Positions 6,886 to 12,423 of a stretch of DNA of 12,423 nt are shown here, in pieces (position 1 is the first letter of the stretch; each line of letters starts with the position of its first letter). The notes below the pieces were generated by a model that worked only from the letters and a program-made list of their open reading frames with translations, searched no databases and was not told where the DNA came from. This stretch comes from Pseudomonadota bacterium (lineage in GTDB: Bacteria > Bdellovibrionota > Oligoflexia > Oligoflexales > Oligoflexaceae): positions 1-12,423 of the forward strand of contig JAKQGS010000001.1 of NCBI GenBank assembly GCA_029556045.1, in the 5' to 3' direction. Position numbers and translations under genes: made by a program.

Positions 6886-7872
6886 ATGAAAAAGCCCTTG
6901 TATGCCCCCCTGGCACTGTTACTGACATTCACCCTGCCAGCCTGCGGTGACCGCAGCCGATTGGACGAAAGAACCAAGACGCCTCACGCTGTCGATGACC
7001 AAAATGTTCCTGCGGATGAACAGCGACAGAAGCCACAAACCATCGACCAAACAGCCCCTGATGCTCCTGTTGATCCAGCCGACGATGAACGAATTGCGGA
7101 AGAACTGGCTAAAAAGATTTTTGATCGTGCCGATACTCCAGCCGAATCCGATGACGGCACGGATACAGAAGAGCGTCAAACCCCTGAAAGGACACCGATG
7201 TCTCCCGCGATCGACGAACCTGAGGTCTATGTATGCGCCCCATGCGCTGGCGTCAATGAAACCTATCGGGATCTCGCCAATGCCGAAAAAAACTGCGCTA
7301 TTTTGAGGCAAAACCTTTGCCCGGCATCACCCGGCTCGACGACCACCAGCCCAACAGGGACAAATTCCGGGTCGACAACTGGGGGAACAAGCGAAGGTTT
7401 TCCGACCCTTTCGACTGACCTGAAATCTGCTATTGAAGCTGTCGTGCGCAATACGGAGCGTAAAGGTCTTAAAATTTACAATATGACCTGGAATGTCGCC
7501 GGCACCGGTGAACGCTCGTTTTTCAGCGGTAACTGCAGTTCGGCAAAAGCACCTCTGAATGGCATTCTGGAACTTCGCATGGCCTCCGTGAACGCCGCCA
7601 GTCTGGATGAACAATTCTACTTCGCCATCGAACTGGAAGATAGTGTGGTGGTATCCATGAAAGCAACGCAAAAGTACCTCTTATCCTCATCCACGCTTGA
7701 TACGGCCTCATTGAAGAGCATCTCCCTGCTCAAACCCGGTGTGACTTTAAATTCAAGCAAAATTTTGGACATGGTTAAAAAAATCGATCGTCATAATCCG
7801 GATTCACCTTCGGAGGCCTCCACCTTTTTAGGTGCCCGTATTAGCTTGGAAATTATTCGCGGCTATCTTTAA
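6886..7872 (+). CDS. Lipoprotein C: acidic linker, four-Cys motif, C-terminal domain related to lipoprotein A
   Basis: A 328-residue predicted lipoprotein of unknown function. Lys2-Lys3, a hydrophobic run and Leu-Pro-Ala-Cys20 give a good lipobox. Residues about 22-112 are an Asp/Glu/Pro-rich disordered linker. Residues 117-145 hold four cysteines (Cys117-x2-Cys120-x16-Cys137-x7-Cys145) that could form disulfides or bind metal. A Ser/Thr/Gly-rich linker follows (about 146-170). The C-terminal domain (about 178-328) contains Lys193-Gly194 and Thr201-Trp202-Asn203, spaced exactly as in lipoprotein A, and a later Asp-x-Gln strand that also matches. I chose ATG 6886, with CTGGAG at 6871-6876 and 9-nt spacing; TTG 6877 in the same frame has no usable site. 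It is 67 nt after the giant lipoprotein gene and is followed by a strong hairpin, so it is probably the last gene of the module. Confidence 0.82.
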   Translation: MKKPLYAPLALLLTFTLPACGDRSRLDERTKTPHAVDDQNVPADEQRQKPQTIDQTAPDAPVDPADDERIAEELAKKIFDRADTPAESDDGTDTEERQTPERTPMSPAIDEPEVYVCAPCAGVNETYRDLANAEKNCAILRQNLCPASPGSTTTSPTGTNSGSTTGGTSEGFPTLSTDLKSAIEAVVRNTERKGLKIYNMTWNVAGTGERSFFSGNCSSAKAPLNGILELRMASVNAASLDEQFYFAIELEDSVVVSMKATQKYLLSSSTLDTASLKSISLLKPGVTLNSSKILDMVKKIDRHNPDSPSEASTFLGARISLEIIRGYL

Positions 7873-8044
7873 TATCGGTGAACAGCTTCTTATCCGGGTA
7901 AGAAGCTGTTCCAATTCCAATAGTCTTATGAATCAGAGTCGCCTTTTTCACCGGGTAAACCCTCGGCAGGTTCTTCCCCTCCCAATCATTGCCCCCTCGG
8001 AAATTATCCGCAAAAAATCCTGCAACCTCCGCCGCATAAGCCAT
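7853..8044 (-). CDS. Possible small protein (63 residues) convergent with lipoprotein C
   Basis: An uncharacterised minus-strand reading frame from ATG at 8044 to TAA at 7853-7855. The sequence looks protein-like: it starts Met-Ala-Tyr-Ala-Ala-Glu, carries Gly-Gly-Asn-Asp-Trp-Glu-Gly-Lys-Asn-Leu-Pro-Arg-Val, and uses codons similar to its neighbours. AGGA sits a few bases before the ATG in GGATTGG. The frame is closed by a TGA five codons upstream, so it is either a complete small gene or a gene remnant. Against it, the 3' third reads through the perfect hairpin at 7880-7911 and overlaps the end of lipoprotein C by 20 nt. I do not recognise the product. Confidence 0.28.
   Translation of the reverse strand: MAYAAEVAGFFADNFRGGNDWEGKNLPRVYPVKKATLIHKTIGIGTASYPDKKLFTDIKDSRE
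7880..7911 (+). terminator. Perfect 13-bp hairpin after lipoprotein C (terminator or transcript-end structure)
   Basis: GAACAGCTTCTTA (7880-7892) and TAAGAAGCTGTTC (7899-7911) are exact reverse complements around a 6-nt TCCGGG loop, 7 nt after the lipoprotein C stop. The position is right for the module's terminator. However, neither side has the U tract of a standard intrinsic terminator, so it may block exonucleases or act with other factors instead. Confidence 0.55.
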
Positions 8045-8079
8045 CCAATCCTGGAGGGCTCATAGAATATGGCCAGCGG

Positions 8080-8109
8080 TTGCAGTAGAATGATGGTGGA
8101 GCCTAAATT
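8080..8109 (+). promoter_or_regulatory. Weak sigma70-like promoter candidate for the HD-GYP operon
   Basis: TTGCAG (8080-8085) and TAAATT (8104-8109) each match their consensus at four positions and are 18 nt apart, about 75 nt upstream of the HD-GYP start. The placement is reasonable, but such matches arise by chance in AT-rich gaps. Confidence 0.25.
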
Positions 8110-8164
8110 CTTGGCATTCATCTTTAAGAGGTCAGCCCTATGGCGTGATCCTCGACGCAAACGT

Positions 8165-8177
8165 TTTCCATTGGAAA
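8165..8177. promoter_or_regulatory. Short palindrome covering the ribosome site of the HD-GYP gene
   Basis: TTTCCA (8165-8170) and TGGAAA (8172-8177) are inverted repeats with a single central base. The GGAAA that would serve as ribosome site for ATG 8184 is its right arm. A 1-nt gap prevents RNA hairpin folding, so it would act, if at all, as a DNA operator. Confidence 0.2.
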
Positions 8178-8183
8178 TATCAC

Positions 8184-10208
8184 ATGAGTCAGGACTTTGA
8201 AGCCAAAAAACTGGAGCCTACCATACCCCACGCCACGGACACCGCCGTTCTAGGTAACGCTGCGTCGCTGTTGGCCGCCCTTCTCCAGGACGATTCTTTC
8301 GCAAGATATCGCCGGGAAACTCCCGATCCGGATTTTGTCAGCCTCTCGGATCAGGATACCACGGTCATCCTGCTGACAGCTGCCATTTGGAACAGCCCCC
8401 TGCGGTTCAAACCTTTTTTGGAAAACATCCATAAACCGCAACTCTGTGTGGTGGCGGTTGGCAGCGAAGCAGAACTCCAACAAATTTCGCCAGAATTTGA
8501 TGACAAGGCGCTGCATCGGGTGGCGCTGCCCCTCTCCCTGGGACAACTGAAACTTCACATCCAGAACTTTTTCCGCATGCAGAATCTGCTGGTCAACCGA
8601 GAATCCAGCCAAAAGGAGATTCTCGAAACCGCCGAATCCGTCAAATACGTCCTACGGGTATCGCGGGAGTTAAACGGCGTCAGGGACACCAATAAACTCC
8701 TATCCCTGATCCTGCGTAAAGCCCGCGAGATCACCAACGCCGATGCGGGTTCCATCTACGTGGTCGAACGCAACCCGGAAAAGCCCAATGAAGGATTCAT
8801 CCATTTCAAAGTCACCCAGAATGAGTCGGTGCCGCAGAATCTTTCGGAATTTACCATTCCACTTTCCGGCAATTCCATCGTGGGTAATGCGGTAATTCAT
8901 CAAACCACCATCAATATTCCCGATCTTTATCTGTTGAATCCGGATCCGACCAAAAATCCCTACAACGCCCGTCACGACCGCACCTGGGACGTGCGCATTG
9001 GATACCAGTGTCGTTCCATGCTGACACTGCCGATGTTTGACATCTCCCATCAGGTGATCGGCGTGATTCAGTTGATCAATCGCAAGAAAAAGGGCGTCAA
9101 GACCCTCTCCCAAGTCCAGGATTTCGAACAACACGTCCTCGCCTTCGACGATACGGCTATAGAATTTGCAGAAATCATCGCCCAGCAGGCGGGTATCGCT
9201 CTTGAAAACGCCCTTTTAACTCAGGAAAAAGAACAACTTTTCGAGGGATTTGTCCATGCTAGCGTCACCGCCATCGAGCAACGAGACCCCACCACGTCCG
9301 GTCATTCCCATCGGGTGGCCAAACTGACAGTGGGACTGGCGGAGGTGGTCAATATCGCACCCGATGGGGATTTCAAGAATCTGAAATTTACTGACCAACA
9401 GTTGAAAGAGCTGGAATATGCCTCCCTGTTGCACGACTTTGGCAAGCTCGGGGTGCGGGAACAGGTGCTGGTCAAAGCCAAAAAACTCTATCCCTGGCAG
9501 TTGGAGCTGATTCTGGAGCGTTTTGACCATATCCGCTCCCGCTTTGAGGTGGAGTATCTCAAAGACCTCGTGCAGTATCTGCAGACACCTGACACCTTTC
9601 CCCCGGGATTTGGGGCGGACAACTTCCAGCGCATCAAAGAGGAAAAAATTCGCGAATTGGATGATTTTCTCACTTTTGTCCTCAAATCCAACGAACCCAC
9701 AGTGCTGGAACAGGGGGGGTTTGAACGACTTAAGGACATTGCCAATCTCACCTACACCAACTCGCGGCAGCAAAAACGCGCGTTTCTCGTCGATGACGAG
9801 TTAAAAGCTTTGTCCGTCTCCCGTGGCTCCCTCACCCGCGAAGAATTTGCGGAGATTCAAAGCCATGTGACCCACACCTACGAGTTCCTACGTAAGATTC
9901 CCTGGGGTCGGGACTTCGGCAACCTGCCGCAGATCGCCGCCAAACACCATGAAAAGCTGGACGGTTCTGGCTACCCCATGTCTGCTGGCGCCGACGAAAT
10001 TCCCGTGCAAACCCGCATCATGACCATTGCCGATATTTTCGACGCCCTGACCGCCGCTGATCGGCCCTATAAAAAAGCCGTGCCAACCCTGAAGGCTCTG
10101 GATATCATCGAGACCGAAGTCAAGGCGGGAAAGTGCGACAGAGAGCTTTTCCGTCTGTTTGTGGAGTCCAAGATCTACGCATCGGTATTGGAGCCGGATG
10201 CCCTATAA
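8184..10208 (+). CDS. GAF/HD-GYP protein, probable cyclic-di-GMP phosphodiesterase
   Basis: A 674-residue cytosolic signalling protein expected to hydrolyse c-di-GMP. Residues about 1-125 resemble a degenerate receiver domain: the alpha/beta pattern is there but no clear phospho-acceptor Asp or the usual Lys. A GAF sensor follows at about 162-345. The HD-GYP domain runs from about 350 to the end, with His417-Asp418 in HDFGKLG, His588-His589, and Gly596-Tyr597-Pro598 in LDGSGYP, so the metal and signature residues are present. About 130 residues separate the HD pair from the Leu-Thr-x-Glu-Glu step at 550, against about 20 in canonical members, so there is a large helical insertion (roughly 430-545). 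I chose ATG 8184 with GGAAA 7 nt away; a GTG start at 8145 would add 13 residues and has a poorer site. aat follows after 12 nt. There is no membrane segment and no GGDEF or EAL domain. Confidence 0.92.
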   Translation: MSQDFEAKKLEPTIPHATDTAVLGNAASLLAALLQDDSFARYRRETPDPDFVSLSDQDTTVILLTAAIWNSPLRFKPFLENIHKPQLCVVAVGSEAELQQISPEFDDKALHRVALPLSLGQLKLHIQNFFRMQNLLVNRESSQKEILETAESVKYVLRVSRELNGVRDTNKLLSLILRKAREITNADAGSIYVVERNPEKPNEGFIHFKVTQNESVPQNLSEFTIPLSGNSIVGNAVIHQTTINIPDLYLLNPDPTKNPYNARHDRTWDVRIGYQCRSMLTLPMFDISHQVIGVIQLINRKKKGVKTLSQVQDFEQHVLAFDDTAIEFAEIIAQQAGIALENALLTQEKEQLFEGFVHASVTAIEQRDPTTSGHSHRVAKLTVGLAEVVNIAPDGDFKNLKFTDQQLKELEYASLLHDFGKLGVREQVLVKAKKLYPWQLELILERFDHIRSRFEVEYLKDLVQYLQTPDTFPPGFGADNFQRIKEEKIRELDDFLTFVLKSNEPTVLEQGGFERLKDIANLTYTNSRQQKRAFLVDDELKALSVSRGSLTREEFAEIQSHVTHTYEFLRKIPWGRDFGNLPQIAAKHHEKLDGSGYPMSAGADEIPVQTRIMTIADIFDALTAADRPYKKAVPTLKALDIIETEVKAGKCDRELFRLFVESKIYASVLEPDAL

Positions 10209-10220
10209 GGCGGTGGACCC

Positions 10221-10850
10221 GTGAGCCTGAAGTTGGACCTGCGCACGCTGCTCTATGCCTACGCGCAGGGATATTTTCCCATGCCCCATCCCGAAACCCA
10301 GGAAATCCAGTGGTATTACCCAGACCCGCGGGCGGTGATTCCCCTCGATCATTTCCACGCCTCCCGGTCCCTGCGCAGGGCCATCCGGCAGGGCGGGTAT
10401 CGGATTTCGACCGACCATGCCTTTGCGGCGGTCATGGAGGGCTGCGCCGACCGCTCAGACACCTGGATCAATGCAGAATTTAAAAGGGCCTACGGGGCCC
10501 TCCATGCCCGGGGGGTGGGGCACTCGCTGGAAGTCTGGCAGGATACCCAGATGGTGGGGGGCGTCTACGGGCTGGCGTTGGGGGGGGCTTTTTTTGCGGA
10601 ATCCATGTTTCACCGGGTTACAAACGCCTCCAAAATCGCCCTGTTCCATTTAGTCCAGTGTTTGCGGCAGGGGGGATTTACCCTGCTGGAGGTGCAGTTT
10701 TTAACCCCCCATCTGGCCAGCCTGGGGGCCCGGGAGGTGCCAGCGGCCGACTACATGGACCAATTGCGGCTGGCCCTGCAGGTAAATGCCCATTTTCCGC
10801 AGATATCACCGCCTGAATTTCCTAGCCCGAACCCGGATTCTGCTTTATGA
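10221..10850 (+). CDS. aat: Leucyl/phenylalanyl-tRNA--protein transferase
   Basis: Aat transfers Leu, Phe or Met from aminoacyl-tRNA to proteins with N-terminal Lys or Arg, marking them for ClpS/ClpAP degradation in the cytosol. The 209 residues contain the family hallmarks: an early Gly-Tyr-Phe-Pro-Met-Pro, then Trp-Tyr-Tyr-Pro-Asp-Pro-Arg-Ala, then Gly-Gly-Ala-Phe-Phe-Ala-Glu-Ser-Met-Phe with Asn-Ala-Ser-Lys, and Gln-Phe-Leu-Thr-Pro-His-Leu-Ala-Ser-Leu-Gly-Ala. It lacks the N-terminal extension of the E. coli enzyme, as many short homologues do. By eye, the catalytic-loop Asp of E. coli Aat (Asp186, before Gln188) aligns with Glu here. GTG 10221 is the start, with AAGG at 10207-10210 overlapping the HD-GYP stop. 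A G8-C-T7 homopolymer (10580-10595) falls in the core motif codons. It is likely co-transcribed with HD-GYP and rpsU. Confidence 0.93.
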   Translation: MSLKLDLRTLLYAYAQGYFPMPHPETQEIQWYYPDPRAVIPLDHFHASRSLRRAIRQGGYRISTDHAFAAVMEGCADRSDTWINAEFKRAYGALHARGVGHSLEVWQDTQMVGGVYGLALGGAFFAESMFHRVTNASKIALFHLVQCLRQGGFTLLEVQFLTPHLASLGAREVPAADYMDQLRLALQVNAHFPQISPPEFPSPNPDSAL

Positions 10851-10883
10851 TCACTGAAACGCCACCTTCCAATGAGGTTATCC

Positions 10884-11078
10884 ATGCCAGGAGTTAAGTT
10901 GCGTGAGGGCGATAGTGTTGAGCGGGCCCTCAAGATCTTTAAAAAGCAGGTTGAAAAGGCCGGCACCATGGCGGAATTGAAGAAACGCCAGCATTACGAA
11001 AAGCCGTCCATCAAGAAAAAGAAAAAGGAAATTTCCGCCCGCAAGCGGTCGGCCAAACAGTCCCGCAAAATGGGTTAA
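10884..11078 (+). CDS. rpsU: 30S ribosomal protein bS21
   Basis: A 64-residue, highly basic protein of the small ribosomal subunit, which sits near the 3' end of 16S rRNA and helps translation initiation. It begins Met-Pro-Gly-Val-Lys-Leu and continues Gly-Asp-Ser-Val-Glu-Arg-Ala-Leu. The middle keeps the Phe-Lys-Lys-x3-Lys-Ala-Gly pattern and Glu-Lys-Pro-Ser, and it ends in a lysine/arginine-rich helix. The length is typical. ATG 10884 is preferred over the in-frame ATG at 10872 because GAGGTT (10874-10879) is correctly placed and the family begins at this Met. It is 33 nt after aat and 17 nt before the YigZ-family gene. Confidence 0.95.
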   Translation: MPGVKLREGDSVERALKIFKKQVEKAGTMAELKKRQHYEKPSIKKKKKEISARKRSAKQSRKMG

Positions 11079-11095
11079 TCAGAAGGGACGATACC

Positions 11096-11689
11096 TTGTC
11101 CTTTTTGACTTTTTCGGCGCCCTGCCAGATCGACTTGGTGGAAAAGAAATCCCGTTTTATAGGCCTCGGCTACCCCTGCGCCTCATTGGCGGAATTTCAA
11201 AGGCATCGTATGAATGTGGAAGATGAATACCACGATGCCAGCCATGTGACTTATGCCTACCGGATTAAGGAATCCACGAATATTGTGATTGGAATGAGCG
11301 ACGCCGGTGAACCCAAGGGTACCGCTGGGCGTCCGATCTATAATCATGTGGAGGGGAACCATCTCATCAACGGGGTCCTATTTGTGGTCCGGTATTTTGG
11401 CGGCATCAAACTGGGAACCGGCGGGTTGGTCAAAGCCTATGGCAATACTGCTAAACTTCTTCTGCAGGCTTCTCCCCTGGTGCCATTTGTGGAGCGAAGC
11501 CCCCTGACGGTCCTGCTGCCCTACGCTGAATTTAACCGCTTTGAATATCAGATGATGAAGTTCCAGGCTCAAATTGTGGACAAAGCTTTTGCGGGGGCCA
11601 TGCGGTGCCAACTGATGGTTCCCAATGAACAATTACCTCTCCTGCGGCAGTTTATCCAGGATGCTTTCCCGCTTGCGACGATTGAATAG
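11096..11689 (+). CDS. yigZ: YigZ/IMPACT-family (UPF0029) protein
   Basis: A 197-residue cytosolic protein of the conserved YigZ/IMPACT family. In eukaryotes IMPACT/YIH1 modulates Gcn2; the bacterial role is poorly defined. The hallmarks are Glu16-Lys-Lys-Ser-Arg-Phe-Ile22, the Asp69-Ala-Gly-Glu-Pro73 then Gly75-Thr-Ala-Gly78 loop (commonly Asp-Asp-Gly-Glu-Pro), and Arg99-Tyr-Phe-Gly-Gly-x3-Gly107-Thr-Gly-Gly-Leu-Val-Lys. The C-terminal ferredoxin-like part is also present, so the protein is complete. The start is TTG 11096, with AGAAGGGA at 11081-11088 and 7-nt spacing; the next in-frame ATG is only at residue 39, inside the conserved domain. It follows rpsU by 17 nt, so it is probably in the same transcript. 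Its 3' end overlaps the convergent HD hydrolase gene by 38 nt. Confidence 0.92.
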   Translation: MSFLTFSAPCQIDLVEKKSRFIGLGYPCASLAEFQRHRMNVEDEYHDASHVTYAYRIKESTNIVIGMSDAGEPKGTAGRPIYNHVEGNHLINGVLFVVRYFGGIKLGTGGLVKAYGNTAKLLLQASPLVPFVERSPLTVLLPYAEFNRFEYQMMKFQAQIVDKAFAGAMRCQLMVPNEQLPLLRQFIQDAFPLATIE

Positions 11690-12423
11690 CCAAGACCGTT
11701 TGGTGATACTCCCGTATCTGCCGCCGCAATTCATCCCCATGAGCCTGACGAATGCCCTCCAACTTGTGCACCATTGCCGCCACCGCTTTCTGGTCCACCT
11801 GGTGAATGATCCCCTGGCGATGAAGGGATTCTTCCAGCGTGGCGGACAACCGGGGATGAGCCCAGGGGCGCAGATGCTCCAGCACAAACCGGAAGTACCC
11901 TAACTTTTCCACGAGGCGATCCATCTTTTTCTCGGGGGAGTAGCGGCGATTTTCGGTGATGTAGACCAGATCATGGACGTTATCCAATTTGTCGATCAGA
12001 CTGGCATTTACCAACGCCTCGTCGGGATGCAATGCCACGCGGTCGGTAATCTGCAGGACATAAGCCACATCCTCCACCCAGTCTTTTTTATGGGGGTAGG
12101 GCGTAAAATCAATCACCGGCTCCGATAAAAAGATCGCAGCCTCCACCACCGTCTGATCTCCGGACCATTCCGTGCGAAAGAGGGACACCGCTTCCGCATG
12201 CCGACCGTCCCCCTCTTCCAGGTAATCATGGAACATGGCAAAAAGGGCAGAACGTTCGACATGACCTGAACCACCGAGCAGAAGATTCGCAATCATGGCC
12301 ATGCGGGTGGGATGGGTGGCATAGGGGCCTCCCATGATCCGCTTCACCCCCATGAGTTTGTAAGCATTTTGAATAAAGGCTTCCGCCAATTGACCACGAA
12401 ATGGCATCGCCAATGCCGACGCC
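11652..12423 (-). CDS. HD-domain hydrolase related to SpoT/MESH1 alarmone hydrolases, runs off the right edge
   Basis: An HD-superfamily metal-dependent phosphohydrolase resembling the hydrolase domain of RelA/SpoT. From the TTG at 12413 as residue 1, it shows His34 in Thr-His-Pro-Thr-Arg-Met, His62-Asp63 followed by Leu-Glu-Glu (SpoT has His-Asp-x-x-Glu-Asp), and Asp141-Lys-Leu-Asp-Asn145 (SpoT has Asp-Arg-Leu-His-Asn). These are the metal and catalytic positions. No synthetase or TGS domain is seen within the 253 residues available, so it may be a stand-alone small alarmone hydrolase, although another nucleotide substrate is possible. The frame stays open to base 12423; TTG 12413 and ATG 12407 lack ribosome sites, so the gene probably starts beyond the window. 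It ends at TAA 11652-11654, overlapping the YigZ-family 3' end. Confidence 0.78.
   Translation of the reverse strand, partial: ASALAMPFRGQLAEAFIQNAYKLMGVKRIMGGPYATHPTRMAMIANLLLGGSGHVERSALFAMFHDYLEEGDGRHAEAVSLFRTEWSGDQTVVEAAIFLSEPVIDFTPYPHKKDWVEDVAYVLQITDRVALHPDEALVNASLIDKLDNVHDLVYITENRRYSPEKKMDRLVEKLGYFRFVLEHLRPWAHPRLSATLEESLHRQGIIHQVDQKAVAAMVHKLEGIRQAHGDELRRQIREYHQTVLAIQSSQAGKHPG

Larger units (their letters stand above)
7873..8183. other. 311-nt intergenic region between lipoprotein C and the HD-GYP gene
   Basis: Apart from the hairpin at 7880-7911, the doubtful minus-strand frame at 7853-8044, the weak promoter candidate at 8080-8109 and the palindrome at 8165-8177, I see nothing here. 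There is no tRNA-like cloverleaf, no repeat array and no convincing plus-strand small gene. It separates the envelope module from the HD-GYP run and probably carries the promoter of the latter. Confidence 0.6.

Noticed and set aside
6947..7306. 119-codon out-of-frame open frame inside lipoprotein C
   Set aside because: It arises from the Asp/Glu/Pro-rich linker read in another frame. It has no ribosome site and no recognisable content.
61..8119. Shared 11-mer AAATTCTTGGC near base 62 and near base 8106
   Set aside because: It is a single short match with no extension on either side, at a level expected by chance.
9216..9773. 185-codon minus-strand open frame opposite the HD-GYP gene
   Set aside because: It is antisense to clear conserved HD-GYP coding sequence. 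The Phe/Leu/Gly-rich translation is typical of a shadow frame.
10872..10883. bS21 start four codons earlier
   Set aside because: The ribosome site GAGGTT would lie inside the coding sequence. The family begins at the Met-Pro-Gly Met.
11625..11903. 92-codon plus-strand open frame after the YigZ-family gene
   Set aside because: It overlaps the YigZ-family 3' end and lies opposite the HD hydrolase with its intact motifs. It has no supporting start signal.
1..12423. tRNA, rRNA, CRISPR, insertion sequence or attachment site
   Set aside because: I looked on both strands and found no cloverleaf, repeat-spacer pattern, transposase-like frame or terminal inverted repeat pair.

Overview
The window looks like chromosome from a Gram-negative bacterium with moderate GC. 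It encodes two outer-membrane beta-barrels, three predicted lipoproteins, an FtsX/LolD-type ABC ATPase, a GAF/HD-GYP cyclic-di-GMP phosphodiesterase, Aat, ribosomal protein bS21, a YigZ-family protein and a SpoT-like HD hydrolase. The style of the long lipoproteins with disordered linkers, and of bS21, reminds me of Bdellovibrionota/Oligoflexia or another former deltaproteobacterial lineage. That placement is an impression from sequence style, not a search result. I see no mobile element, CRISPR array, tRNA or rRNA.

Layout: (1) Bases 1-1883 hold the tail end of an envelope transport operon. A barrel gene enters from the left edge with an unresolved 5' end, and 17 nt downstream is a MacB/LolD-type ATPase. 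No FtsX-type permease is in the window, so it is probably upstream. (2) Bases 1884-2089 form a spacer with two mutually exclusive weak hairpins and a weak terminator-like stem. (3) Bases 2090-7872 are a tightly packed four-gene envelope module: lipoprotein A, beta-barrel, a 913-residue lipoprotein, and lipoprotein C. I recognise no named family for any of the four. (4) Bases 7873-8183 contain a perfect 13-bp hairpin, a possible 63-codon minus-strand gene and a weak promoter candidate. (5) Bases 8184-11689 are a compact co-directional run: HD-GYP, aat, rpsU and yigZ. (6) From 11652 to the right edge, on the minus strand and overlapping the yigZ 3' end by 38 nt, lies an HD hydrolase related to the SpoT/MESH1 fold.

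The most interesting part is the 2090-7872 module. Its first and last lipoproteins share the same plan (signal, acidic/proline-rich linker, C-terminal domain). Their C-terminal domains also share a motif with identical spacing (Lys-Gly-x6-Thr-Trp-Asn) and a matching downstream strand, so they look like diverged paralogues on either side of a barrel and a giant lipoprotein. The giant lipoprotein has a Ser/Thr/Gly-rich alternating beta stretch near its C-terminus, of the sort seen in membrane-inserting hairpins. I infer that the four products form one outer-membrane assembly; its function is unknown.

The second half is housekeeping plus second-messenger signalling: c-di-GMP turnover (HD-GYP), protein N-end marking (Aat), translation (bS21) and a putative alarmone-type hydrolase.
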